Source of the DNA: CAZGMC01 sp964526565
GTDB lineage: Bacteria > Pseudomonadota > Alphaproteobacteria > DSM-16000 > Inquilinaceae
Direction of reading: 5' to 3'
Assembly: GCA_964526565.1 (NCBI GenBank)
Contig: CAZGMC010000062.1
Location: 1 to 24,852, forward strand
Length of the DNA: 24,852 bases
Under the pieces are notes generated by a model. The model was given only the letters and a program-made list of their open reading frames with translations. It was not told the origin of the DNA and ran no database searches. Below, one piece after another: positions 7,494 to 14,493 of this stretch (position 1 is its first letter; each line of letters opens with the position of its first letter). Both the position numbers and the translations under genes were made by a program.

Positions 7494-8664
7494 CCGGCAG
7501 GTAGGCCCGCTTGTACGGGAACCTTGCCGCCGCCGCCTCGTCCAGGTCGACGCCCAGGCCGGGCGCCTCCCCCGGGTGCAGGTACCCGTCGGCGAAGCGG
7601 AAGCCGCCGGGAAACACCGCCGCGGTCTCGTCGGTGTGGCGCATCCATTCCTGGATGCCGAAATTGGGTACCCACAGGTCGAAGTGCAGCGCCGCGGCGA
7701 GGCCGACCGGCGAGATGTCGGTCGGGCCGTGACAGCCGGTGCGCACATGGTACAGCGCCGCCAGGTCGGCCATGCGGCGCAAATGGGTGATGCCGCCGGC
7801 GTGGACCACGGTGGCGCGGATATAGTCGATGAGCTGCGCCTCGATCAGCCGCCGGCAGTCCCAGATCGTGTTGAACACCTCGCCCACGGCCAGCGGCGTC
7901 ACGGTATGCTGCCGGATCAGGCGGAAGGCATCCTGGTTCTCGGCCGGCACCGCGTCCTCCAGCCAGAACAGGCGGAACGGCTCCAGGCTGCGGCCCAGGC
8001 GCGCCGCCTCGATCGGCGTCAGCCGGTGGTGCACGTCGTGCAACAGGTGCGGCCCGAACCCGAACCGGTCGCGCAGGTGCTCGAACAGTTTGGGGATGTG
8101 GTCCAGATAGGGCTCGGTCTGCCAGGCGGTTTCGCGCGGCAGCGCGGCATCGGCGGGCTCGTAGTACATCTTGTCGCCGGATACGCCGTAGGTATCGCCG
8201 AGGCCGGGAATGCCGGTCTGGGCGCGCACGGCGCGGTAGCCCAGCTCGAGATAACGGGCCACCTCGTCGGCGGTCTCCTCGATGTCGCGGCCGTTGGCGT
8301 GGCCATAGACGAGGGCGCCGTCGCGGCTGGCCCCGCCCAGCAGCTGGTACAGCGGCAGGCCGGCGGCCTTGGCTTTCAGGTCCCACAGGGCGGTGTCGAC
8401 GGCACTGATCGCCGTCATCGTCACCGGGCCGCGCCGCCAGTAGGCGCCGCGGTAAAGATAGTGCCAGGTGTCCTCGATGCGGTGGGCATCGCGGCCGATC
8501 AGCGTCGGCACGACGTGGTCGCTGAGATAGGCGGCCACGGCCAGCTCGCGGCCGTTCAGGGTGGCGTCGCCGAGGCCGTACAGCCCGTCCTCGGTGACGA
8601 TCTTCAGCGTCGTAAAGTTGCGGCCCGGACAGGTGACGACGACTCTGGCATCGACAATGCGCAT
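7456..8664 (-). CDS. manD: D-mannonate dehydratase ManD (enolase superfamily)
   Basis: Mg2+-dependent dehydration of D-mannonate to 2-keto-3-deoxy-D-gluconate, a step in hexuronate breakdown; cytoplasmic. The protein is 402 residues, the length typical of true ManD. Counting from MRIVDARVVVTCPGRNF, the residues known from characterised ManD enzymes fall at the exact positions: metal ligands Asp210, Glu236 and Glu262, catalytic His212 (in LHDVHHRL), Arg147 and Tyr159. This favours a real mannonate dehydratase over low-efficiency paralogues annotated RspA. The start has GGAGAG about six bases upstream; a longer in-frame extension is unlike the family. No uronate isomerase, KDG kinase or transporter adjoins it, so it appears as a lone gene here. 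Confidence 0.95.
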   Translation of the reverse strand: MRIVDARVVVTCPGRNFTTLKIVTEDGLYGLGDATLNGRELAVAAYLSDHVVPTLIGRDAHRIEDTWHYLYRGAYWRRGPVTMTAISAVDTALWDLKAKAAGLPLYQLLGGASRDGALVYGHANGRDIEETADEVARYLELGYRAVRAQTGIPGLGDTYGVSGDKMYYEPADAALPRETAWQTEPYLDHIPKLFEHLRDRFGFGPHLLHDVHHRLTPIEAARLGRSLEPFRLFWLEDAVPAENQDAFRLIRQHTVTPLAVGEVFNTIWDCRRLIEAQLIDYIRATVVHAGGITHLRRMADLAALYHVRTGCHGPTDISPVGLAAALHFDLWVPNFGIQEWMRHTDETAAVFPGGFRFADGYLHPGEAPGLGVDLDEAAAARFPYKRAYLPVNRLQDGTLWHW

Positions 8665-9039
8665 GACGGCTCTCCATTCGGGAAGGACAGGCAGACGGCT
8701 TCGCGAGCGACACAAGGGGCACAAGGTGTGGGGACTGGCATCCTTCAAGCGGCTTCACCGCATCCGGCCTGCGACCTCCTCACGCACCGCCGGGAGGACC
8801 GCGGGCCAGGACGGCCGCGGATTCGCCTGCCGTTGCACCGCCGGACGCGGCTGCCGATCAACCCCGCCCGCTTTTAGGGAGTTCCAACGAAATTCCCATA
8901 ACATGAACATGATGGCGGCTGCGTCGGATGAACCGAACGCGCCGTCGCCTGGCACAACGAGGCCACCCACAACGAGGCCACCCACACCAAGCCCGCTACA
9001 AAAAGGCCCGCGACAACAGGGATCCTGCCCGAGCCCGCC
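8665..9039. other. Intergenic region upstream of manD, no gene seen
   Basis: About 375 bases between the manD start and the first trace of the histidine kinase relic. It contains a perfect 15-bp direct duplication (8953-8982) and a somewhat AT-richer patch around 8880-8915. It must hold the manD promoter, but I see no convincing -35/-10 pair. Open frames here have shadow-like composition. Confidence 0.5.
8953..8982. repeat. 15-bp perfect tandem duplication
   Basis: CACAACGAGGCCACC occurs twice head to tail (8953-8967 and 8968-8982), followed by a partial third unit CACAC. It lies in the noncoding region before the kinase relic. Function unknown; it may be simple slippage. Confidence 0.9.
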
Positions 9040-9814
9040 ATGCCCGACAACAGCTGTCTCACCTTCGATACCGGCCGGCCCGCCGCGCCACCGGTCAATG
9101 ATGCCCTGGCATCCTGCGTGGCGGGAGAGCCTGCTGCCCGATCCCTTCTGTCGTCGTCGGGAGGGGGCGAAGCCGCACGCTCCCTCAGGCGCACGATCTG
9201 GGCGACGGCCGTGCTTGTTGACGCTCGGTGTGGCGGGTATCGCCGGACTGGCGCTGTACGTGGAATACCGCGCCAGCATGGCCGCCGCGGCAGCCCATGT
9301 CGATGCGACGACGGCGGCCCTGGCCGAGCAGGTGCTGGTTGTCAACGGCCTCGACAGCACGCTCGCCCTGGCCCCGTTCCATCGCGCCTTCAGGCTGTGG
9401 CTGGTCATGATCGCCCTGGCTGCGGCATCATTGTCGATGCCAACCGGGCCGCCTGCGCCTTCTACGGCTATGACCGGATGGCGATGAGCGGGCGGCCATA
9501 TCGACCACATCGAAACGATGCGGCGGCGCAAGGACGGAATGTCCATCGATGTGTCGCTGACCATCTCGCCGATCCGCGACCAGGACGGCGCCGTGGTTGG
9601 CATCTCGGCGATCGCCCGCGACATCACCCGCTATCGCCGTACCGAGGGCGGCACGGGACTGGGCCTGGCGCTGGTTGCCGGGCTGGTCGACCTCCACCAC
9701 GGCAGCGTCACGATCGACAGCACCGAGGGCCGCGGCACCACGGTCACCGTGACGTTCCCCCCGGCGTCCGCCGAGGCCGTGGCTGCGAAGCGGCCGGTTG
9801 TGGCCGCGGCCTGA
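9040..9814 (+). pseudogene. Collapsed remnant of a PAS-domain sensor histidine kinase
   Basis: Recognisable kinase pieces lie in order but in shifting frames. A membrane segment begins SLRRTIWATAVL (frame of 9181) and continues as LTLGVAGIAGLALYVEYRASMAAAAAHVD after a one-base shift near 9215. A PAS N-terminal piece, IIVDANRAACAFYGYDR, is at 9427-9477. After another shift near 9491 comes the PAC end HIETMRRRKDGMSIDVSLTI...ARDIT, which runs straight into the G2-box end of an HATPase domain, GGTGLGLALVAGLVDLHHGSVTI...TTVTVTFP. The middle of the PAS, the whole HisKA phospho-acceptor helix and the N and G1 boxes are missing. The last 98 residues form an open frame (9518-9814) that might be annotated as a gene but cannot be a functional kinase. 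The left boundary is approximate; no response regulator adjoins. Confidence 0.85.
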
Positions 9815-9901
9815 AGCGGCCGTCGCTCCGGCCCACTGCTTTCCTTGAATTCGCGGCGCACCCGCCTATCATCCCGATAGACTGTGGGAGCGTGCCGCGC
9901 C

Positions 9902-10366
9902 ATGAAACTGTTCCAGCTGTTGTTCGAGCCGGACCGGGAGGAGGCCGAGCAGGGCCAGGACGAGATCGCCGAGGCGGCCAACCTGCTGCAGACCGGCGAG
10001 TTCCAGCTGCTGCAGTTGGCCTATTATGACGCGTTCGGCCGCGACCTGCCGGAGAGCGAGACGAGCCGGCTGTTCGCGCTGTACATGATCGAGCAGCGGG
10101 TGCCGGCGTGGGCGCGGGCGTACGCGCTGCGCATCCTGGAGCGGAACCAGCACGGCACGCTGGATGACGGCAACCCGGCCTATCACCGCTATGACCGCGA
10201 CTACATCACCTCGGTGCCGAACGGTATACGGAGGTTCTGGCTGGCGACGATGTGGTGCGCCGCGGTCCTGGTCGGCGGCATCGCCGTGGCCACCTGGGTG
10301 GTGGACGAGCCGACTTCGCTGCTGCCGCCCTATTTCGAGCGGTCGGAGGTTTCGGGGCAGCGCTGA
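9902..10366 (+). CDS. Hypothetical protein with one C-terminal transmembrane segment
   Basis: 154 residues, not recognised. The N-terminal part is acidic and helical (MKLFQLLFEPDREEAEQGQDEIAEAANLLQ), followed by a Tyr/Leu-rich helical stretch. One clear membrane helix (FWLATMWCAAVLVGGIAVATWVV, about residues 111-133) precedes a short tail. There is no signal peptide, so the first about 110 residues probably face the cytoplasm. The ATG at 9902 is chosen because the conserved-looking protein begins there and GGGAG lies 11 bases upstream; a GTG at 9884 is the alternative. Coding is supported by sensible composition and by a well-placed downstream small gene 48 bases away, which suggests a two-gene operon. 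Confidence 0.75.
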   Translation: MKLFQLLFEPDREEAEQGQDEIAEAANLLQTGEFQLLQLAYYDAFGRDLPESETSRLFALYMIEQRVPAWARAYALRILERNQHGTLDDGNPAYHRYDRDYITSVPNGIRRFWLATMWCAAVLVGGIAVATWVVDEPTSLLPPYFERSEVSGQR

Positions 10367-10414
10367 CCGCCGGCGCTGCCGCTGCCCAGGCTCGCCATCA
10401 CTCAAGGAGACGGC

Positions 10415-10618
10415 ATGTTCGAGTTCGCGGGCGAGTGGGAGCTGCCCATAAACCTTCTTTTCCTTGTTGTCACTGCGACGATTGCCTGGCACGGCATTCG
10501 CTATCGTGATGCCGAGGGGAAAACCGACTTCGTCCGGCTGCTGTTCGGCTCGATCGCGGCGGTGTACTTCTTTCTGGTGCTGTTCCAGGACGTGCTGGGC
10601 GTCGTACAGTTTTATTGA
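10415..10618 (+). CDS. Small two-helix membrane protein, unknown function
   Basis: 67 residues, MFEFAGEWELPINLLFLVVTA..., with two predicted membrane helices (about 12-28 and 43-64) joined by a charged loop RYRDAEGKTDF. A strong AAGGAGA ribosome site lies 7 bases before the ATG. It follows the 154-residue membrane protein gene by 48 bases, so the pair is probably co-transcribed. Not assigned to a family. Confidence 0.75.
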   Translation: MFEFAGEWELPINLLFLVVTATIAWHGIRYRDAEGKTDFVRLLFGSIAAVYFFLVLFQDVLGVVQFY

Positions 10619-10664
10619 AGGCGACTGCGCGATCCGGCAATGCGGCGCCGCGCTCGGGTGGGCC

Positions 10665-11270
10665 CTATGGTTTGTACATCCGTTGCCGCTCATCGACCTC
10701 CGGGACGCTGAGCAGCCGTTCCTCTTCCGGAAGTTGCAGCTGTTCTGAAATATAGTTGGCGCGATCACGGACCGTTGCCGGCCGGGGGTTGTACAGGACG
10801 CGGTGGAAGATGTCGGGACCGTCCACCGTTTCCTCGTCCACCTGCAGCGACAGGCTGTACTGCCGCAGCGCATCCTCATACCGGCCGAGGCGGTCGTAAA
10901 GGATGCCCAGGTTGGCGTACGCCGCCGCCAGCACGCCCCACCCGGTCAGGTCATCCTCCTCCAGGGTGCGGTTGAGGTAGTCGATCAGGTAACGGAACGC
11001 CGCTTCCGCCTCTTCATGCCGCCCCGTCTCCAGGAAGACGATGGCGCGGCCCATCAGGGCGCCGCGGTGGTCGGGCTGCGCCTGCAGGGCCCGGTCGAAG
11101 TCCTCCAGCGCCTCTTCGAACTCGCCGCCGCTCAGGTGGATGTCACCCTGGCGCACCTCGTAGTCGCCGGGCGGCGTGTCGAAGTACCCAGCCATAATGT
11201 AGATCGCCGGCACCGCCAGGATGACGACGATGCCGATCATGATGAAGCGGCGGAGGACGGCGGTGTTCAT
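10665..11270 (-). CDS. Membrane-anchored tetratricopeptide repeat protein
   Basis: 201 residues. One N-terminal membrane helix (about residues 9-28, FIMIGIVVILAVPAIYIMAGYF) anchors a soluble domain, probably periplasmic. Three TPR-like units follow: about 36-69 (YEVRQGDIHLSGGEFEEALEDF), 70-103 (ALMGRAIVFLETGRHEEAEAAF) and 112-145 (GVLAAAYANLGILYDRLGRYEDAL). The C-terminal tail (PDIFHRVLYNPRPATVRDRANYISEQ) is not a TPR and is not recognised. TPRs mediate protein contacts; the partner is unknown. The start overlaps the stop of the upstream 81-residue membrane protein gene as ATGA, so the two are translationally coupled and their products probably work together. Confidence 0.88.
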   Translation of the reverse strand: MNTAVLRRFIMIGIVVILAVPAIYIMAGYFDTPPGDYEVRQGDIHLSGGEFEEALEDFDRALQAQPDHRGALMGRAIVFLETGRHEEAEAAFRYLIDYLNRTLEEDDLTGWGVLAAAYANLGILYDRLGRYEDALRQYSLSLQVDEETVDGPDIFHRVLYNPRPATVRDRANYISEQLQLPEEERLLSVPEVDERQRMYKP

Positions 11271-11512
11271 GGCGCCCTGTGGAACAGCCAATAGGTGTAC
11301 AGCATGGCGAATACATAGCAGGCCAGGGCGGCGGTGACACCCGCGCGGCGGCGCAGGCGTGGCTTCTGCCGCTCCGCCTCTTCCAGGCCGCCCTTGCGCG
11401 CGGCGCGGTTGACCGCCATCACCCAGATCAGGTGGCGGACGGGCACGAACAGGGCCAGGGCCAGCAGCACACCCCAAAGAATCCAGTAGTCGGCCGAAAG
11501 GTACGCGCTCAT
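11267..11512 (-). CDS. Small two-helix membrane protein coupled to the TPR protein
   Basis: 81 residues with two membrane helices (about 9-32 and 57-77) separated by a strongly basic cytoplasmic loop (NRAARKGGLEEAERQKPRLRRR). AGGAGA lies 5 bases before the ATG. Its stop overlaps the start of the TPR gene by four bases. The size and two-helix layout recall the small DUF485/DUF4212 partners of sodium:solute symporters, and the symporter gene lies just upstream, but I see no specific motif of either family and a terminator separates them. Function unknown. Confidence 0.82.
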   Translation of the reverse strand: MSAYLSADYWILWGVLLALALFVPVRHLIWVMAVNRAARKGGLEEAERQKPRLRRRAGVTAALACYVFAMLYTYWLFHRAP

Positions 11513-11572
11513 CGGTCTCCTGATCGGGATGGACGGCCGCCGTCCAGGACCCGCACTAGAACCATGGAACAG

Positions 11573-11612
11573 GAAAAAGAGAAGGGGAAGGGGCGCATGG
11601 CCCCTTCCCCTC
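11573..11612 (-). terminator. Rho-independent terminator of the symporter gene
   Basis: A perfect 11-bp GC-rich stem (GGGGAAGGGGC at 11584-11594 pairing with GCCCCTTCCCC at 11600-11610, plus an outer A-T pair) has a 5-base loop. On the minus strand it is followed by a T-rich tract, CTTCTCTTTTTCC. It begins about 18 bases after the symporter stop codon, as expected for an intrinsic terminator. It should largely separate the symporter transcript from the two small genes downstream. Confidence 0.82.
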
Positions 11613-11629
11613 CAGTGTCGACGAGCCGC

Positions 11630-13942
11630 CTATTTGCCGGCGCGGCTCGGCTTCTGCAGGATGTCGCCAATGTCCTCGGTCAGCGCCTCGACCTCGCGGT
11701 GCGGGACCGTGGACATCTCCATCCTGTAGGCCAGGAACCACATCATGGCGCAACCGAGCAGCCAGAAGATGATCTGCCAGGCCCAGATCGACGGGATGCC
11801 GAACACCCAGCCGTCGGGATTACTCGGGGCGCCGAAGATGGTGTTGCCGATCACCGCGCCCGGCCCGATGGCGAAGAAGAACCAGCCGAGCGTGACAATC
11901 CACGCCAGCGGGATCAGCTTGCGCTTGTCCTCGGACAGGCTGGCGTGCTGGCGCAGGAAGTCATGGAACTTCATGCGGTGCTCGCGCGCCGACGCGTCCT
12001 GGGTCATGGCCGAGACCGCGACACACACGATGACGTTGAAGATCATGCCCCAGCCGGCGGAGTGGATGGTCCACGGCCAGCGGCCCCACAGGTCCAACCC
12101 GAAGACGGCCAGCAGCGACAGACCGAAGCTTTCCGTGAAGGACACGCCAAGCAGGCCGGCGGCCAGGCCCCAGGTCGCGCCCTGGCGGGTGATCCACGGG
12201 ATCCAGCAGATGCCGGCCAGCACCGTCCACATCTGGAAGCCCCAGGCCACCGCCAGGCCGCCGAGCAGCACCAGCGCGTCGGTGGAGAAGGTCGCCACCA
12301 GCAGCGCCGACACGACGATGAACGCCACGCCGATGCGGCCGAACAGCTTCTGCGTGGTGTGGCTGGCCGTGGGGTTCAGGTACCGCTTGTACAGGTCGCG
12401 GGTCAGCATGGAGCCGGCCGTGGACATGTACGCCGCACCGGTGGACTGCATCGCCGCCAGTGCGCAGACGGCGAGGATGCCCACCAGCCACGGGGCGGCA
12501 TCGGCGATCAGGTTGAAGTAGGTCGGGACCAGCCCGTTCTCGCCCTGACCGTAGGGCGGTCCGGCAATGCCTTCCGGCATCACCAGGTGATAGAACGACG
12601 CGGTTTCGAACAGCGCGGCATTGCTGTCGACGCCGCGGGCCTCGCGGACCTCGGCCAGCAGGGCCTGCTGCTCCTCGGTCAGCTCGACGCCAAGCAGGTC
12701 GTCGGCCAGGGCACGGCCGGCCTGGTGCCGAATCGGCAGCGGCGACTCCTCCCCGCCGGTCAGGGCGATCAGGCCGCGTCGCTCGAGCTGGTTGCGGACG
12801 TCGCCGCGCGCCAGCAATGCTTCCGGATTGTCCCGCCAGTCTGCCGGCAGATTGTAGCGCTCGGCGTTCTCGTCGGTGACCAGCACCGCCCCGCCGCGGT
12901 CGATCACGCCCTGCCAGAGCTCCGGGTTCATGTTGAGCAGCGGGTTGCCGCCGATCAGGTGGGCACCCATGCCCTGGAAGGCCGTAAAGAAGAACAGGAT
13001 CAGGCCGATGCCGAAAGCGGAAGCCCACACCTGCTGCGGCGCGAACGGCTTCGGATTGGCATTGCCGAACGCCCACATGGAGAACGCGGGCGCCGACTGG
13101 ATGCCCATCAGCGCCCACATGTACGTCAGCACCATGATGCCGGTCCACAGGCCGCCGACGGGCGTTTCCTTGCCCAGGCCGGCCGTGAACTGGATCACGC
13201 CGGGGATCGCGAAGTACGAGTTGTACTCGCCGCCCGTCCACCGGTTGACCCAGCCGCCGTCCGCCGTGGTGGCCGTGGCCATTCCGGCGAAGCCGTCGTT
13301 GAGCGCCCCCCAGCCGCCGATCACGCTGATGGCGATGATGCCGGTGATGATGATGCCGGCCATCAGCAGGATGCACTGCATGGTGTCGACATACGCCACG
13401 GCGCGCAGGCCGCCGGAGGCGACATAGATCAGCACCACGGCCGACAGCACCCACATGCCGACCTCGGTCGGGATCAGGCCGTCGGTGAGCACGTTGAACA
13501 GGAAGCCCGACGCCCCGAGCTGCACGCCCAGATAGGGAATCGAGAACAGCAGGGCCACGATCACCGTAAGGATGCGGATGCCGTCGCCCTGGTAGTAGTC
13601 CGACAGCATCTCGCCCGGTGTGACGTAGCCGAAGCGCTTGCCCAGCATCCACTGGCGCTTCAGGAACATGACCCCGGTGAACGGGATGGTGATGGTGTAG
13701 AACGACGCGTAGGCGTACTGGAACCCGTCGCGGTACACCAGACCCGGATGGCCCATGAAGGTCCAACCGGAAAACGAGGTCGCGGTCGCCGCCAGAATGA
13801 ACACCCACATCGACAGCCGCCGGCCGGCGATGAAGTAGTCGCTGGCGGTCTTCGTCATCCTCATGCCCTTCAGGCCCATCGCGATGCAATAGGACCAGTA
13901 CATCAGGACGAAGACGAACAGCCAAATTACCTTCGCTTCCAA
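11630..13942 (-). CDS. Sodium:solute symporter (SSS family) with large hydrophilic insertion
   Basis: A 770-residue inner-membrane Na+-coupled transporter of the SSS/SLC5 family. The N-terminal half is typical: VIWLFVFVLMYWSYCIAMGLKG, then SDYFIAGRRLSMWVFILAATATSFSGWTFMGHPGLVYRDGFQYA, the classic substrate/Na+ site region, followed by many membrane helices. Members such as ActP or PutP have about 500-550 residues. Here about 140 mostly hydrophilic residues (coded at about 12540-12970: NPLLNMNPELW ... TEEQQALLAEVREARG ... YGQGENG) sit between two membrane helices, and the C-terminus is also extended. The start is TTG at 13942, set by AGGAGG nine bases upstream; no ATG fits. The substrate is not readable; the divergent CBS-nucleotidyltransferase and exonuclease genes resemble neighbours of acetate-type symporters (inference). 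Confidence 0.9.
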   Translation of the reverse strand: MEAKVIWLFVFVLMYWSYCIAMGLKGMRMTKTASDYFIAGRRLSMWVFILAATATSFSGWTFMGHPGLVYRDGFQYAYASFYTITIPFTGVMFLKRQWMLGKRFGYVTPGEMLSDYYQGDGIRILTVIVALLFSIPYLGVQLGASGFLFNVLTDGLIPTEVGMWVLSAVVLIYVASGGLRAVAYVDTMQCILLMAGIIITGIIAISVIGGWGALNDGFAGMATATTADGGWVNRWTGGEYNSYFAIPGVIQFTAGLGKETPVGGLWTGIMVLTYMWALMGIQSAPAFSMWAFGNANPKPFAPQQVWASAFGIGLILFFFTAFQGMGAHLIGGNPLLNMNPELWQGVIDRGGAVLVTDENAERYNLPADWRDNPEALLARGDVRNQLERRGLIALTGGEESPLPIRHQAGRALADDLLGVELTEEQQALLAEVREARGVDSNAALFETASFYHLVMPEGIAGPPYGQGENGLVPTYFNLIADAAPWLVGILAVCALAAMQSTGAAYMSTAGSMLTRDLYKRYLNPTASHTTQKLFGRIGVAFIVVSALLVATFSTDALVLLGGLAVAWGFQMWTVLAGICWIPWITRQGATWGLAAGLLGVSFTESFGLSLLAVFGLDLWGRWPWTIHSAGWGMIFNVIVCVAVSAMTQDASAREHRMKFHDFLRQHASLSEDKRKLIPLAWIVTLGWFFFAIGPGAVIGNTIFGAPSNPDGWVFGIPSIWAWQIIFWLLGCAMMWFLAYRMEMSTVPHREVEALTEDIGDILQKPSRAGK

Positions 13943-14042
13943 GACGTTTTCCCTCCTTTTTTGCACGCCCCGGCCCGTTTCCGGTGCTCCGTCACCCGTA
14001 CCGGGGGACCGGGGCTGCCGCTCTTCACGGTTTACGCACGGC

Positions 14043-14068
14043 CCGGATCGCGGCTGGGCGCGATCCGG
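14043..14068. promoter_or_regulatory. Perfect 10-bp inverted repeat in the symporter leader
   Basis: CCGGATCGCG and CGCGATCCGG flank the 6-base spacer GCTGGG, about 100 bases upstream of the symporter TTG start. It could be a dimeric regulator operator or, if the transcript starts further upstream, a leader hairpin. There is no T-tract, so it is not a canonical terminator. Confidence 0.6.
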
Positions 14069-14167
14069 CTCGACTCGCGTCGACAATGAGCGACCTTATT
14101 TTTGAGCCCGTGCACGTGCCCCGCCGGCAGCCGCCGATGGGGCAACGTCAGACCCATGCATTTTTCA

Positions 14168-14195
14168 ACTATACCATAAGGGGACGTACGGGCAA
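14168..14195 (-). promoter_or_regulatory. Candidate sigma-70-type promoter for the symporter gene
   Basis: Read on the minus strand: TTGCCC (14195-14190), 16 bases, then TATAGT (14173-14168), which matches 4/6 and 5/6 of the consensus. It lies in the only AT-rich patch of the divergent region and would give a leader of about 220 bases containing the inverted repeat at 14043-14068. Sequence match only. Confidence 0.35.
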
Positions 14196-14493
14196 GCGGC
14201 AGCCTGGGTAGCCAACGAAATTATCCTCTTGAACAGGAGGGTCGCTGGCAATGGCGTTCCGTGTAGGCAGACGCCACGGAACGCACATTGCGCCTGCGGT
14301 CCGGCGCGTGGCTTTCGGCGCATGTGCCGGACAAACCGCTACCTTTTGTGTTGCAGTCGTGCGACAACGGCTGCCGTACAAGGAGCGGCGCCGCGCTTGC
14401 GGGCGCCGGCGGGACGTACGCCGCCGCCCGGCCGGGCGCCGTGACACGGTGCCGCACAGCCGGCCCGACCGGTGAACGGAAAGGGAATTCAGG

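Larger units (their letters stand above)
13943..14493. other. Divergent regulatory region, 550 bp, no gene seen
   Basis: The stretch between the symporter (-) and the nucleotidyltransferase (+) has the AT-richest spots in this part of the window (14097-14106 and 14158-14180), a 10-bp perfect inverted repeat and a candidate minus-strand promoter, listed separately. Short Arg/Pro-rich frames here (for example 14251-14475, preceded by AGGAGG) have shadow-like composition and are not called genes. Divergent promoters for both operons must lie here. Confidence 0.55.

Noticed and set aside
11267..11512. DUF485/DUF4212 small subunit of the symporter
   Set aside because: Size and two helices fit, but family motifs are not visible and a strong terminator separates it from the symporter gene, so only noted as a possibility.
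11279..14089. 936-codon plus-strand frame opposite the symporter
   Set aside because: Shadow of the symporter reading frame; composition is Gln/His/Arg-rich with no domain, while the minus-strand frame encodes clear membrane helices and SSS motifs.
14230..14330. Sigma-54 promoter for the divergent symporter region
   Set aside because: A TGGCA is present near 14245 but no properly spaced TTGC follows on either strand.
14251..14475. 74-codon frame with an upstream AGGAGG in the divergent region
   Set aside because: Arg-rich shadow-like composition with no family resemblance; the Shine-Dalgarno match is the only support and can occur by chance.
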